Source: Prosapia bicincta
Lineage: Eukaryota > Arthropoda > Insecta > Hemiptera > Cercopidae
NCBI GenBank assembly: GCA_036971475.1
Contig: JBAIZL010000005.1
Span: forward strand, 174,102,886 to 174,166,885
Length of the DNA: 64,000 nucleotides
Direction of reading: 5' to 3'
Under the pieces are notes generated by a model. It was given only the letters and a program-made list of their open reading frames with translations, was not told the origin of the DNA and did no database searches. Positions within the stretch are counted from its first letter, which is position 1; each line of letters starts with the position of its first letter. The position numbers and the translations under genes were made by a program. Shown piece after piece: positions 28,561 through 42,639 of this stretch.

Positions 28561-29537
28561 TTAAAAGTCTGTAATTTTTAAACAAAAGCTGAAACCTATG
28601 CTACCCTGATATTTGTTGTGTTATGTTCCTAGCTTTTATAACATAAAAGTATTCGTAATCTGTTATTTACAACCCGGAATGGTTGTCTGTAACCTGTTAT
28701 TTATAACTGTTGAAAGTAATGCGTGGTAAAAAATATTTATTTTTGGTTTTTCCCTTGTAGAACAATAGTCTTGGCAATAAAACCTGATTTTGTAAGCATC
28801 GTCCTTTATGAAATAATTCTTAAAAATAACGGCAATATCTTATAACAAATTACGATATTTCCAGATTAGAAAGTAGATGCAAAGTATTCGGTTGTGATAA
28901 ACTTTATTATGAATAGACAGAATAAAATATTATTCGACAAACATAAAACATACTGTATTAGTGATAAACCATTACGTTGGAGCTTTGTTATCGAATATAT
29001 AAGAATAATTATCGATTTTATAAACTGTCGTCAGGTCAAGATAGTAGTGGCAAAACTCTGTAACTCTGTGTATGAAATTTGTATCAGGTACTTGATATAT
29101 TTGTATTTAATCTACCTCACAGTTTTATAATATATTAACTGAATTATTAGACCCTGGAGATAATCCAACTTTTCATTCAAAACCTGAAGAATTATAGTCA
29201 AAATGATTTTAAAGAATTTAAAAATTCTATTGTTTATATTTGGTCATATTAAAAAAATTAATGAAATTTTAATGAAACTTTTCATGTTTTAAATAATTTT
29301 TCATTTCTTTCACTGAGCTAAAGAATTAGACATTTATATTACTTATGAAAAGGTATTTAAATCATAACTGCTAATTTTAAAAACAAAACAATAAATTTTG
29401 AAACAACTATACAACCTAAAAACAATTCCTTATTCAACAACGAATTTTATGTACACGGGATTCTAGAGAAGATATTTTTATTAAGAAACCCTTTTTGGCA
29501 TTTTAAGTTACTTTTTGCATATTGTGTCCGCCGTCGG
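28561..29537. repeat. Tandem duplication, copy 2 (977 bp)
   Basis: Second copy of the 971-bp block, immediately adjacent with no spacer. It gains a 3-bp insertion near 28910 and a few other small indels relative to copy 1. Confidence 0.9.
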
Positions 29538-32407
29538 TTCAAAGCGTGTGGAGATTTTCCTAAATTTCTGCGCGCCAATATATTTATCACTGCCTCAAGT
29601 CACCCTCACTGAAGCTGTCACATGAATTACGCCTGGGCTGTCAAGTAACGTGACACTGTATATTAAGTATTATTAACAATATTTGGAATGCCTTTAACAA
29701 TAGGTTAACAGCCTTGAATACGTTAACAGTATTTGAATACTAGAGAAGCCGGCTTGAAGAAACTCCTTACAATTTAGCCCCTTCAAAGAGACAATGTTTT
29801 CCTTGCGTGTAAACAATGTGGCTAATATTGCTGCCTCGCTTTTCTTCTATTCACATACAAATAACAGGAATAGTTTTTAAGAGTATGAGATCACAGATAT
29901 TTAATAAATTTGGAAGAATCCATGATAAGGCATTTAAAATAATTGTCACTTTTGTAACTCTTTTTTTCTGTTAAAAATACAAATGTGACGGAAAAAAGTA
30001 AATTCTTAAGCATTTTTCTTGTAATAAAAAAATACATCTCGTTTAAAACACTATTATGATATCACTTGGTGTAACGTTTCTAGTGAAAAAAATTATGAAA
30101 TCTGTTCTTAGCTGATATGATTTAAAATTAACTTCTTCATATTTGACTTACCTTGTGAATCCATCGTTAATTTCGTCTCTTCACGTCCCTGTAAAAGAAT
30201 AAACTTTATATAATTCTAATAAAAGTTAGTTATAATTATATTATGTTGTACTCTAAACTATTATATTTATATCTATTATATTATAATAATTATTTATGAT
30301 AAGTACCGTCATGCTCAACGCATCCAAACCGTTTACATATTAACATTTATTAAAATGTTGGAATAGGTTTCTGTATTATGGTACCCAACACTTATCTTAT
30401 TATACAAGCGCTTATTACTAGTATTGCTATAACATAATAATAATAATATTAGTATTCATACAGTATTTACTATAATAAAAACACATGAGGTTTAAAAATA
30501 TGAGAAAGTTAACGAAAGGAATACGTTTATCAATAACAACAGATAGAAAAATTATTTAGAAATAAGAGCAAAATATTCCTTTCACAATAACATAAGGTAA
30601 ATCCCATATGGTACAAATTTATATATTTCTATTAAACTATAACTGCTCAAACAAATCAGTTGATTTTTTTAGCAAGTATTGTCCTTTATTCGTACATTTA
30701 AGGAAGATTGAACAACTAAATGGCTGTCCTTTTACGTTATCATTAAATTTGAACAATTTATAGCTACTATTTTTTTATTGAATTTTTAATAGTGCTGTTA
30801 TTAAAAGCAAGTGGCTCAGGGAGAGTCTTTTTAGTATAAATACTAAACTCAAACTAATACTAATCACACGTTTATTAGTTCTGACTAGTTTCGGTGACGA
30901 TCTCTTCATCATTGGTTGTAGGTTTACACACGCTGAACATATCAGTCAATGGAAATCTATTAATGATGAAGAACATTGGCGATGAAATTATAAAAAGTTA
31001 GTAAACCTGGCGATTTAATATGAAGTACTATAATGCTCCAGAATAATACAGAACAGAGAATGTGCTTGGTTTTGATTCTAAGCAATAGTTAGTTCATGTT
31101 CAAGCATAATTATGGCTACTATTTTAAAACAAATTTTAGTGAATTTATAGTAAATAAAAACAACCCTTTTTCAACTATTCTGTCCTCAGACTTGACAAAG
31201 TACTGTTTGAAAAAATAATACACAAATATTTTTATGACGCATTTATAAATTCACATGAATTGTATGGTAGGTAATAAATGACTTCAGGCGACGTAAAAAG
31301 GTAATATCCGATCTAGTGATTCGGGATCAGGTGACGCAATTAGTCTTGTGTCAAAGGTGGTACAAATGGAAAAGTCTTCACCTTATAACCTAACTTCCTT
31401 CGGGAAGAAAAATAAATAAATAATTCTGATCATTGCAATTCCCACTGTCTTCTCTAAATGGTTTATTTATGAAAATGCCTTGGTTTTAATTAAATCTGAA
31501 ATATTAATAATTTAAAATTTAGTTGAAAGGTTTGCGTAAAATGTGTTTACTTAAACTTCCAAATTTCGGTTCTCATCAGACATTTACTATGCATTCTTAT
31601 TAGTAAAAAAATATTGTCCGTACTAAAATTAATCCAATGCAAAAAACATTTTCATTGAATTCTTTACTTCGTTTATAACTTAAAATGAGAAAATTTGGAA
31701 ATGAAAAACAAATATTTTAAATGTTGGGTTTTAAAGTACTATATAGTGGTATTTTTTTCATACGTGTAAACTGAGCGAACATGTAACTATACACTGCAGA
31801 CTCAGACAACACGGCGCTGTATAGGCAATTGAAGAATCGTTCATCCTACGAAACTGTATAACCGTGAACAGAACTAAAGAAAAGTATGTAAGAAGCAATA
31901 TATTTTCTATGTTTTGAAAAAAAATAAATTGTTCATTGAGATTTTAGCTATGGGTACCGCCCTTTTTCTATAGTAAAAACGTTCACTTTCGTGCAATAAT
32001 TAACTTAATAAAACACTTACATAACCTAAAATATACTTAATCTCACATAACGACAGATGATTAGAGTGTTAAATAGCAAGTAAATGAAATAAACAAATTT
32101 ATATTCCCTTTAACGAGAGCTTGAAATACTATTTACCAGTTTTATTGCGTTCTGTTTAAACTTTCTTTGCGAGTTCAATATCGGCGACACCGTATTCTCC
32201 AATGCTGCCGCCGGCTCCTACCCATTCCGACGTCCCCCCCCCGCAACTCTGGTTTATCCTACACATATTTGATCTATATTCATACAGTTATATTTACACA
32301 GAAACAGAGATCTCAGTTTCTTTTATAAATTATTCAATATAAAATCGAAACATTATAACAGAGCTACACTAGGCTACACTTTTTCTGTAAAGGTGAAACA
32401 ATAATTA
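29538..32407. other. AT-rich intergenic DNA, no gene recognised
   Basis: No ORF of note. On minus at 30886-30914 lies a TGATGA...CACCGAAACTAGT motif related to those at 671-696 and 4791-4818. Confidence 0.5.
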
Positions 32408-32552
32408 TGTGTCTACGCGTGTGTATGTGTGTGAGTGTGTGGGTGTGTGTAGTGTGTGTGTGTGTGTGTGTGTGTGCGTGTGTGTGTCTGTGTGTGTCTG
32501 AGTGTGTGTGTGTGTCTGAGTGTGTGTGTGTGTGTGTGTGTTTGTGAGTGTC
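32408..32552. repeat. (TG)n microsatellite
   Basis: TG-rich tract with TGAG and TCTG interruptions. Weaker TG-rich sequence continues to about 32710. His/Thr frames on minus are artefacts. Confidence 0.9.
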
Positions 32553-32710
32553 TGTTTTGAGTTATTTATACAAGTGTATTCATTTACATTTGAGTTTGAG
32601 CACTGCGCGTACAGCTGGAGTAAGTATTTATGTTCGTGCTGTCGAGCGTGCGTGAGTGTGAGTATGCGCGTATGTTTGTGCATTGTATGTGTGTGAGAGT
32701 ACGAGAGTGT

Positions 32711-35700
32711 GTGTCAAATAATATTCGTTGTATTGTATTTAGGTATTATAACATAGGTTTATGCATGAATTTTTTTTGTGTAGAGTTCTGTCAACTAAAC
32801 CTAGACAGGTCATATCAAAACAAGTAGTAATTTTTGAGGCAAGTAGACACAAGTAATTTGGTTCAAAAGTAAGCGATGTTGGAAAAAGAATTCACACAAC
32901 CTAATTTAAATAACAATTTAAGCCAACCATTTAGCAATAAGAAATAATCCAAACTCCTTGACAATTTATTCAACATTATTGCAACTACAATCCACCCTGC
33001 ATAACCTAAATCGGATTAAACCTCTTAATAGATCCAACACCTAGTGTTAAGTACCATTTTATCCTTAATGTCGTATCGTGACTGAGATGCGCCGTGACCG
33101 CGGATAAAGGCGTACATCCAGCCAAAAGGCTTCTTTTGTTTTATATACAAAAGACTTCTCGCGCCTTTGTACCTCGGCATCTGCTACGTACTTGAAGCTG
33201 ACAGGGTGTCTGTCACAGTTGCTTTAGTTTAGAGATAGAATTCCCCTAATTACAAGAATGGATATTTGTTTACATTCATTACTTAAAATTAATATTATAT
33301 TTAAACTATTATCTAAGCTTAAAAGCAATATTTATTGATTACAACGTTTAGAAGAAAACATTGGTGCTATAAAAAAGGTCATCGTTTATGAAATTCTGAA
33401 CAATATATAATAAAGGCAATTGTAGTTTTTGTAGCCACATTGATAGGTTTCGTTAAATTTTTTAAGAGATACAGAGAGACAAATTAAATTTCAAGCACGA
33501 CTTGTACAAAAAAATAGATTTCGTGCAAAACAATGATAATTTTTATTCTTACGTCATCATGACGTACATAAGAATTATGTCACTTGGAGGTAAAAGAATT
33601 AGTGTCACCCAACTGTTCGTTATCAAATACTTCCAGTAAAAGGGTTAGCGTCACAAAAGAAACATTTTCAGGTAGTTAAGGTTGTCACCAGGTATACACA
33701 AAGATATTATTGAGTACTTTAGACAGCGAAAAATGTTTAAACATAATTCTTGTAATCGGAGTATTTTATATGCTATCGTGTGTTTGTGTGGCCCCATGCG
33801 CGTCCTTTTCTATGTAAAATATGTTTAAATGGTTACGATACTGCATACAAATTAAATTCAAATACTACATTTAGATTTTAATTGAACGGTATGTTATATG
33901 TTTAGATGTTGATGAATTTACGTTACCTGTCAGAAACACTGCAAATGGACTACTAAATGGTTTCATGGGCGTTCGTACATATTTTACAAATCTATCAACA
34001 GTGGCCTGCTTTGACCCGTCACATACAACCACGCCGCTGACCGCAATCACGGTTTGGCATTGCTCGCGCCGGTCACATGCCATAGTTTTTCCGTTTGTAA
34101 TCACTCACTCAGAACATTTTACTGCATCAAACGTGAATATTCTCCATCACATAATTGGAGGAAGGAAACAACACTTATTGATATTTCTCCAACAGGAGTA
34201 AATACCAACCTTCACGACCAATTTAATTCCTCTCCCAAAGAAGTCGTTCAGATATCAAGAAAACAAACTTTTTTCGTTTTACTTCACTTCCATTTTTTAT
34301 AAATATAAATGCAAAACTGAGCCCCTTTCATACCCTTACGCCTCGGCAAACTCCGGTTGGATTTAATATAGTTTTACATTATTTTCTATAGCTCTCTTTC
34401 GTTACAGGTTCGTGGTTCCACTAGAACACCTAAAGTTAGATTGCCTACACAGCGCCTTTTTTTGTCTAAGCCTGCATTTTATAAAGAAAATTAGCCAAGT
34501 AATTCATAGCGGTGTGTATATATTTGATGAAAAATGTCACTTCAATGTATGTAACCTCTGAGAATGATTGCTATTCAATCGAAATGTACATAAGGTTTTT
34601 AATAAAAGAAAAACGTCATTCGTGGTATAGAGGTTACATTTATTTATGTTAATTCCTATGCATATAAATTTAAACGTATACTATACAGAACAAATGGTAA
34701 TCGGCCTCTGTAAGTTACAGTTAAGCAAATAACTATTGGTTTTAAAGAAATAGGTGCCTTTATGACTATTAAATTAAGTCTGCTTAGTTGAACTAAACAG
34801 TTAAAAAATTATGGCCACTTAATATAAGCTTTCATAAAAGTTCAATCGTCGCAAATATTTATTATTATTTTTAATAATAACCCGTATTTAGAAGCAAGTT
34901 TAAAATGCATATTAAAAAACAATATATGAAAACAATGTTTAAAAAAAATATCTGAAATATGATAGAGTATTATTATATTTATAATTCATATTTTCTTTAT
35001 TAGTAGAGCGACAAATAACACACCCGTATTGTATAAACTTTATATAAGTCATATAATATATTCTATAAGCTCACGAAATGCCGTACATTGTAAAGTAATA
35101 TAAGTTTCTCTGGAATTTTGTTTTGTAATTAAATACAGTAACATATATAATTTTTCTAAAATTTTGTGAAAGTTGATTAGTTCTTTCTCAGGTAGATTTA
35201 TTCCATAGTGAATATAATTTTTAAAACCTTTTATAGATTATGAACAATTATGTAACTATATAAATTATTTATAACAGTAAATAAAATTATACATATCATA
35301 TAATATTATCACATAACTTAGAGCACAGCTTGTGAAATTAAATTTATACAAGAAATATACTCTAAGAAATCAAATCACAACTTGTCACAACACTAACTTC
35401 TAATAAAAACATGCTTTCAGCAACCAATACTGCTCAAATAGATGTCAATGAAAGTCACTGACGAGATGACAACTTGAATGAAAAACATGTTCTTAATAAA
35501 ACTTTTGTGAGAAGCAATATTTTAATTTCGTGTCTAGTGTCATATAGTGTGATGTATGTGTTATATCTTACATCCTAATAAATGTTTTTAAAAATTAGCT
35601 AACCTAAAAAAAATACTTATTCTAGGCATTTACTTCACGCTATTTTAAGACGAAAATTGTGCGAAAAATATTTATAATTGCATATATTCATGAGCAAGAT

Positions 35701-36429
35701 GGTGTTATTATGATTCAATGAACAATAACAATCCTACTTGGCATAAATATTTACTTTTATATTTTTAAATGTAACATGTAAATGTTTATTTCTAATTTTT
35801 ATCCTCGGATAGAGATCTTTTCTTACCCCACGTGTAATTCAAGTATGTGACTCTCATGCGATGGCATACTTCTCTTATATTGTCACTACTACCACAGAAT
35901 CATCAGGTATTTTATACCTTAGGTCTGTCTAATTTCATCTTTCCTTGCTTAAACATTTCCTAACGGGAGGCATTTCTTTGAGACGCCAATAAAGAGTAGG
36001 TCATCGTCAGATTACTCTACTCTGACGGAACGATGCCTTAGGTTTCCCCTATTCCAGTAACAAAGGTGTAATTAGTTCTCCCTAATCCCATTTACACCTC
36101 CTTATCTCTTTTGTGTAACGGGCGATCATCCCTTAACGATACTGATACGGAATAGGCCTATTTCGGTTATGCAATCCTGGCCACGTCATGCCATGATCCA
36201 TTTATACCCCTTAAAAGTGTTTTATGACCCTATATATTATCACAAACCTATCCTGCACTTAGTAGACGATAATAATCACAAGGCTCATTGTTTCAAGTAA
36301 TATAAAAAAAAATTGGCCAATTCCTACTTGATCAACAAAGAAAAACATTTTTTCAGTTTCTTTTTTTTACATTACAAATAATACATATATTATATTAAAT
36401 ATGGTGGTATGTTTTCTTGTAAGATAGTT
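32711..36429. other. AT-rich intergenic DNA, no gene recognised
   Basis: Three overlapping frames at 33871-34302 lie in a slightly GC-richer patch (33940-34100), but none has motifs or a supported gene structure. The stretch 35830-36200 looks like a degenerate relative of the repeat at 42640-43150 (shared word GTAACGGGC). Confidence 0.45.
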
Positions 36430-36538
36430 AATAAATTTAAAATATTTCAAAAACAAGGATAGTTTTAATACATATATTATTATAGAATAATATATGTATT
36501 AAAAGTATTCTTGTTTTTGAAATATCTTTAACTTATTA

Positions 36539-36602
<64 letters not shown>
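36430..36602. repeat. Imperfect palindrome (about 52-bp arms) next to (TA)n
   Basis: Bases 36430-36482 pair with 36486-36537 with a handful of mismatches (for example CAAAAACAAG with CTTGTTTTTG). A TA tract follows at 36542-36602. The pairing of a long palindrome with a TA tract resembles 22701-22838. Confidence 0.8.
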
Positions 36603-36606
<4 letters not shown>

Positions 36607-36997
36607 TGGTAATAACACTATCGGAGGACCAATAATTATTATAATTATATAAATTAATATTCTGTACTTACGTGCACCATGGAATACACACATTTATCGC
36701 ACTCGCGTATTAGATAAGCGATTTCTGGCAAGAAAACTTGTTCCTATTCCACGCACTGGTCACATTCAGTTTAAAATTAAATAAATAGTTGCATTAACTT
36801 ACACTAGTACCTTAGGTACGGAGATTGAATAAGTATGAAAATATAATAGAACGTACTGGTGTATTGAACTACACTCCGGAAAGGTCTAACTTGCTCTGCC
36901 GTTCAAACTGCAGAAAAAACCTTATCACAGGCGAGCTTCGCCTGACTTTGGCGGCGGGTTTAAAATAAAAGAAATGAGTTACATATTTTAAATACGT

Positions 36998-37002
<5 letters not shown>

Positions 37003-37058
<56 letters not shown>
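37003..37058. repeat. (TA)n microsatellite
   Basis: Pure TA tract. Confidence 0.95.
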
Positions 37059-37062
<4 letters not shown>

Positions 37063-37327
37063 TACATATATCAAAATAACAAAATTAAATGGCAAAATAG
37101 GAAAGGGAATTTTATTGCAATTTTTCATTTTCCTTTGTATGAAAGGTGTTGGACTATTGTTTTTGTTTGTTACTATTTACATGATTTATTTTATTTTCGT
37201 CACTTGCATTGTGTTGTAGTTTCTTTCGCTTTTCTTCCTCATTATCCGTTTGTAACACAAGAGTCGATACCGTTAATCCTGTTTGTTTAATTTATTCTTT
37301 TCATTAATTTTTAATCCTAGAGCATTA

Positions 37328-37667
37328 TTTTGTGTCGTAACAATGGCAATGACTTAAAGTTTTGCAATGGAGGTTTTGACGATAACCAGATGGGGGTAAA
37401 AAGAAAATTCATATACATCTTTGAAAAGTAAATTTCTAGTTATGAGAGATTTGGCGCAGTGCCGAACCGCTAGTCTCTGAACATGAAGATACTCTGTTCG
37501 AATCCGACCTAGACCTACAAATTTTTGAAATTTAATTATTGAATAAGTATTTGAAAATCTGTAAAAATATCAATTTTCATTCACTATCAGTTAAAAAAAA
37601 TCTATTTGAACTTGATTGGATTAACAAGATCGTATTTTATAAACAATTGAAAATTTGTACGAGATTA
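37328..37667 (+). repeat. tRNA-like SINE, copy B
   Basis: Same family as 9067-9391 and 58636-58968. The tRNA-like centre is well preserved: TTGGCGCAGTGCC (A-box-like) and CTGTTCGAATCCG (B box). The 5' block (GTAACAATGGCAATG, ACCAGATGG) and tail (TTTGAACTTGATTGGATTAA) also align. Retroposed SINE is inferred. Confidence 0.78.
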
Positions 37668-38085
37668 TGGGGAGTGCGAGTTAATAAAAGGAATTTTAAA
37701 ATATTAATTGTTCTGAATGGTGTTTAATGATTATTAAAATATATTCTAAGTATTATTAAAATTATAATGTATTCTTTCTTTATTAATAAAACGAAAAATA
37801 ACACACCAGAGCTAAACAAGATTTTTTTGTTGCAACAAGTCATTATATTTTCTTAGGCTGTAAACGGTAATAGGAACTCGGAGGGGACTAATCATTTATT
37901 GATTAAATAAACTTTTTATTATTATTTAATTAAAAAAATATTTACTGATCCCTACCTGGTAAATAACCAGCAATAAAGCTACCCAAACAAGGTACCTGTC
38001 ACATTCTTAAAACTTGTTGGAATTATTCAAATAAGTGCTGTAATGATATCTGATAATTTATTTTAAAATAGTAATAAGGTTACTG

Positions 38086-38175
38086 CTTGGGCAAGTGTAG
38101 AGGAGTTGACTACGAGACTAACGGTTTTAGGTTCGATTCCCACGCCAAAGATTTTTCGTAAGTAAACCCCTCCTA
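38086..38175 (+). repeat. tRNA-like element, second family
   Basis: About 75 nt with a B box GGTTCGATTCC and an A-box-like GTGTAGAGGAGTTG upstream. The would-be acceptor arms do not pair, so it is not a functional tRNA gene. Most likely a tRNA-derived SINE head; only one copy is in the window. Confidence 0.45.
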
Positions 38176-38417
38176 GTTAAAAATGAGTATTTAGCGTCAT
38201 ACTTTAAATATTATTGGGCAAATAAACCTTATTCTTCACTGTCTACACTTCCTTCCTTGAAAACCATATAACCTAAATATGGCCTTGTCTCATTATATAA
38301 CAAATATTCTTTATAAAAAATCATATAATAGAGTCATCATTTCTTTATAAATAATTTCACTTAGCCTTAGATTATTGCAATGTAATAGTAGTATGACTTA
38401 GAAAATCATTAATCTGC

Positions 38418-38560
38418 ATGTTCACTGACGGATTCCTGCAAATATTGACGTTGCGGAGAATAATTAAACAACGTGAGGTAAAGTGTCTAACGAAGGGAGG
38501 GCTGGGGGACGGGATAAATTGGAAACTAAGCGTCAGGTCCGTAGTCTTTAAGTACACAAT
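38418..38560. repeat. Dispersed repeat (pairs with 62150-62290)
   Basis: Shares TGCAAATATTGACGTTGC, AATAATTAAAC and AAATTGGAAACTAA in the same order and similar spacing with 62150-62290, with the middle diverged. The family is not recognised and neither copy shows convincing coding sequence. Confidence 0.55.
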
Positions 38561-39099
38561 GCTGCCTGTAGTGGGCAAGCTAAGCGCCGCCAGTTGTTAC
38601 AAATTCCCGGTAATTTGGGCTGCGTAATTGCATCGCTTAAAGGCAATGGACTAAACTTAAATGGAGTTATTACTGCTAATTTCATTTTAGGGAAGGGAAC
38701 CGAGGCGACTGTATTGATCGTAAAAATGTTTTCTCTAATGTAAATATGATTGGGTTAGAGGTTAATTGTTAAATTTAATACGAAATATTAGCCTATATAT
38801 AAGTGCAGTATATGTCCTGTTCTTTTATTTGTATCTTCATATTTAAAACTAAATTTAACCAAAAATAGAAAGCTAGAAATAACGTGTACAGAAATAAAGA
38901 AAAATATATTTTAATGGGACTTCTTTTCTAAAAGTGTTATCTGCTTTAGACTGTATTTATGACGTTACACAATTTTAAAATATAAACATTTAATCATATA
39001 GTTACCTAATAGTTGGCCCCTTGTTTATTGAGTGCTGAAACGTACGTAGAGTTTAGCACTTCATGTAGTCTAAAAATTGAGACAGAATGATTTCTTGAT

Positions 39100-39342
39100 T
39101 TAGAATGATCTATTTTCTAAATAAATTTTATTGTAAACTTGATTCCCTGTTATGCTTTTCACGCAGTACCGCGCTGCTCTCTCGGCTTCACCTACATAAT
39201 ATATTTCCAGAAATTGTGCATTTCCTTCACGATCAGGTAGGAAACTACCATTTAAATGGTAAACCTGGCTTTGAACTTTAAATATTGACATGAAATCATT
39301 TTCAACAACCAGTTTGACGCCATTACTATTAAACACTGACAA
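39100..39342 (-). pseudogene. Helitron replicase fragment (Helitron-like N-terminal region)
   Basis: An 80-codon frame whose middle (about residues 22-55) reads as F-K-V-Q-x-Q-V-Y-H-x-x-G-S-x-x-P then F-L-E-I-Y-Y-V-G. This resembles the conserved QVYHxxGSLLP...FLQIYF block found in the N-terminal region of Helitron Rep/helicase proteins. That resemblance is from family knowledge and was not checked by a search. No rolling-circle HUH motif, helicase domain or Helitron termini were found nearby, so it is a short dead fragment. It is more protein-like than other short frames in the region. Confidence 0.55.
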
Positions 39343-40248
39343 ACTGTAAAGTTATTCAAATATTTATGACACTACGTCGCTATACGAGGTGCTATTGCGC
39401 CTCGCCAACTTAATATACAACTTACTTAGTTTCAATATTATTTATACTGTATTTTTAAGTTGTTTTAGTAAATTAACATTTATTTCTTGATATTTTAGGT
39501 AATTTATTGGTTATTTATAAGTTAACGTTGATCTTTTTTTAAATTTTGATTTAATTAACGCTTATCAATATTGACGATAATAATTTAAGAAACAATATTT
39601 ATTATTATAAATATTAAAAATATATAAACATAAAAGGTTCTTTATGCAAATTTAAGCACTTACATTAGCTTAGACCCACTAACATTGAAGTAAACGTTTC
39701 TACTGTTTCAAATCACAAAACACTCATGGCAAAAGCCCCAAAACTATCCTAGTAATTTACGACTCTATATTGTATTATACTGGGATTTTTATAACATGAG
39801 TACTTTCGGCTTATATGGACTAATATGAACGATGTAAGACAAAGTCGAAAAAGAGAGGCACTATCTACCACAGTAGGAATTCTGCCTTGATTTAAAAAAT
39901 CACCATTATCACTTATGTGAAAAGATTCTGATTTTACAAACACGATAAATATTCATTTAACTTCATTAATTTATCGAATTCAAACAGCTGATGGCTTACT
40001 TGATCCAAAGGCTTTTCTCTTCAATGGCTGTTTCTCGAAACAGCCGATCGGTTAGATGGGTCAATAAACTAGATTAGAGGTGATATATGACATTAATAAA
40101 TCATCTTTAATTAAAATTTTATAAAAATGATTTCTTATCGAGGCTCTACATTACCAAACCAATGTATTCTCCAAATTTCAAGTATGTGTCTATTATAACT
40201 TAGGCTGTGAATTGATAAGAATCAGTCAATCACTTATAAATATACATA

Positions 40249-40930
40249 GGGTATCCAAAAATAAGTTTCCTTCGCGTCTATCAATAAGCGGAGTGTCTTT
40301 CCGGAAGATTTTTAGCTTAGGGGTACTGGCACCGATCGCCGAAACGTTCATGACTTTACACCTAATAACCTTCCGTCAGTAGCTGTACGCGATGGAGACG
40401 CCCCTGCGATTTGCCGCCAGTTGTGAAGTGCGAAGTGTTATTCTTTTTTTGACTGTCAAAAGTGAATCTGCCATTGAAAATCAATGTGTGTTGTGTAATG
40501 TTTTTGGTGAAAGTGAAATATCTGTCCAAATGGTTTGCCGTTAACAAAAAAATGTTCTTGGAAGGAAGGGAAAGTGTTAATGATGAACAGAGATATTGCT
40601 ACTAAGTACTTCCAAATACATTTTTTACGAACGGCTAACTATTTGGACAGACTTTACACTTTCACCATAAACTTTACATAACTGACGATGAATTTCAATA
40701 GAAAATTCACTTTTTACAGTCAAAAAATCTAATAACACTTTGCACTTCCCAACTGGCGGCAGATCACAGTGGCGTCTTCATCGCGTATAGCTACTGACGG
40801 AAGGTGTAAGTCATGGGCGTGGCGACGATAGGTGCCATTACACCCAAACTAAAAATACCCGTTCCTGGAAAGTCGCTCCGTTACTCACGGTTAGTAATAC
40901 ACGGGAGGAAAACTTGTTTTTTGGATACCC
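40249..40930. mobile_element. 682-bp fold-back MITE with TA target duplication
   Basis: The two halves (about 40249-40570 and 40605-40930) are long, imperfect inverted copies of each other. Ends are GGGTATCCAAAAA and its complement, flanked by TA on both sides (40247-40248, 40931-40932). The right arm can be followed back base by base through CTTCCGTCAGTAGCT and CCGCCAGTTG. There is no transposase. TA duplication and inverted ends suggest a Tc1/mariner-related non-autonomous element. Confidence 0.85.
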
Positions 40931-42393
40931 TATTTATATTTATAAAAGGATATGTCTACATACCCTAGAGTAGTCTACAGAAAAACCAAATCATTCTCCT
41001 GTTAGAATAAAATGTATTGTTTGAGTTCCCTCTCAAGTTCCAGTTCTCCGAGAACAAAACACTAATGGAGGAAAAAATAATAATAATTTCAAAAATGCTT
41101 CAAGTTATAATTTATAATCTTTGTCAAATTTTTAATAATAATTTGCTAATAGCTTAAAGAAAAATCTTTAGGAAAACCAAACTAAATTAGTTTTAACTTA
41201 TTATTGCAGCTATAAAATTGATATAAATATTACATAGCTATCGTTCAGGTTTACTTTTCGTTGTATTATTAATTTTGGTACCCACATAAGATCCTTATTT
41301 TCTCTTTGTGTCTTACTGACATTGGCAGATGCATGGTGGCTGTATTATATTGATAAAGAATTTAACGCAAGGTTTTAATAAGGGGAGTCGTTTCGGAGAA
41401 TAGCTTTTCTTACCAACTTTCTTGAAGTATTTTGTTTCACAAAATTTATGACATCGTACATAGATATAAGAATTACTGTACTATTTCCTAATTATTGGTT
41501 TTAAAATTAACAATCATATTGAATGTAACAATACTGGTAAAAATAATTTGAGTCCCATCACGAATTGCAGTTCTAGTTAGGAGATCTGAGTTCTTTGGAA
41601 AGCCTGCATATAATGGAGGGAAACAATGATTGTCTTTTTAGAAAAAAAAAATATTGTTTTAAAAGTTTGTATAATTTTTTTATTAATAATATATATTTTA
41701 TTATTGATAAAAAAATATCTAAATCGTGATTTTTTGTTGCATATATAAACATATTGTCTACATATATCAGAGAAGATACATAAACGAGGAAAGGACGTAT
41801 ATCTTGACTTTAGCTGTATCTGTACTCTAGTAATTACTCAAAACTATTACTCAATAACGAGGAAATAGTGAAAAATAGTCGTTTCGGGAGAATGCATTGT
41901 AATTAGTTTTCTTAATAGTAAATAATTTTTTTCTCTTTGAATGTCTGCATATTTGGTAAAAATAATTAATTTCAGCTATACTAACGACTTCGTAATTTTT
42001 TTGTTTTATAGGTAAAAATCAAAAACGTTGCAATGATACTAATGATAGCGAAATTAATTAGCATTTTAAGAAACAATTAAGATGTATTTTTTTCCTTCAC
42101 CGTAACACAGATTTAAAGTTATTGTATTCCCTACTTGACATAACATAGGCAACATTCTGACAAAATTCGTTGGATTGTTCAGAGAGAAATTGCAAAGGAT
42201 CCCTTCATTTCTCCTTGTCATTTTCATTCAAGCTTGCCTTTAAAGCTTGCACTTTCATTTATTCTTTCAGAAAAACCTCATTGTTGTCAGGATTCTTTTC
42301 GTAAACGAAAGAAACTCCTTTTCTCTTGTACTGTTCCTAAATGTCTGCTCCTTATGAACTCCCTAAAACTTTAATATGTACGTTACAAATAGT

Positions 42394-42452
<59 letters not shown>

Positions 42453-42453
42453 A

Positions 42454-42510
<57 letters not shown>

Positions 42511-42513
42511 TGT
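42394..42513. repeat. (TA)n-(TG)n microsatellite
   Basis: A TA tract runs directly into a long TG tract with few interruptions. Confidence 0.95.
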
Positions 42514-42639
42514 GTGTGTGTTTTCTCTTTATCATATTAAGTTTAAACATTTTTCTTAATAACTGAATTTTTGGTTTTTTAATAGTTTTACTGACGTATT
42601 TTTATGGAATTATTCCCTTCTTTATTTTTAGCCGTTGTA

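Noticed and set aside
27923..29130. A small duplicated gene in the 971-bp repeats
   Set aside because: Copy 1 has no ATG near its start and most differences between copies change the amino acid.
33871..34302. Three overlapping frames in a GC-richer patch
   Set aside because: Frames on both strands overlap, with no motif, splice structure or codon bias to choose among them.
38086..38175. A genuine tRNA gene
   Set aside because: The B box is good, but acceptor and anticodon stems do not form; it is more likely a SINE head.
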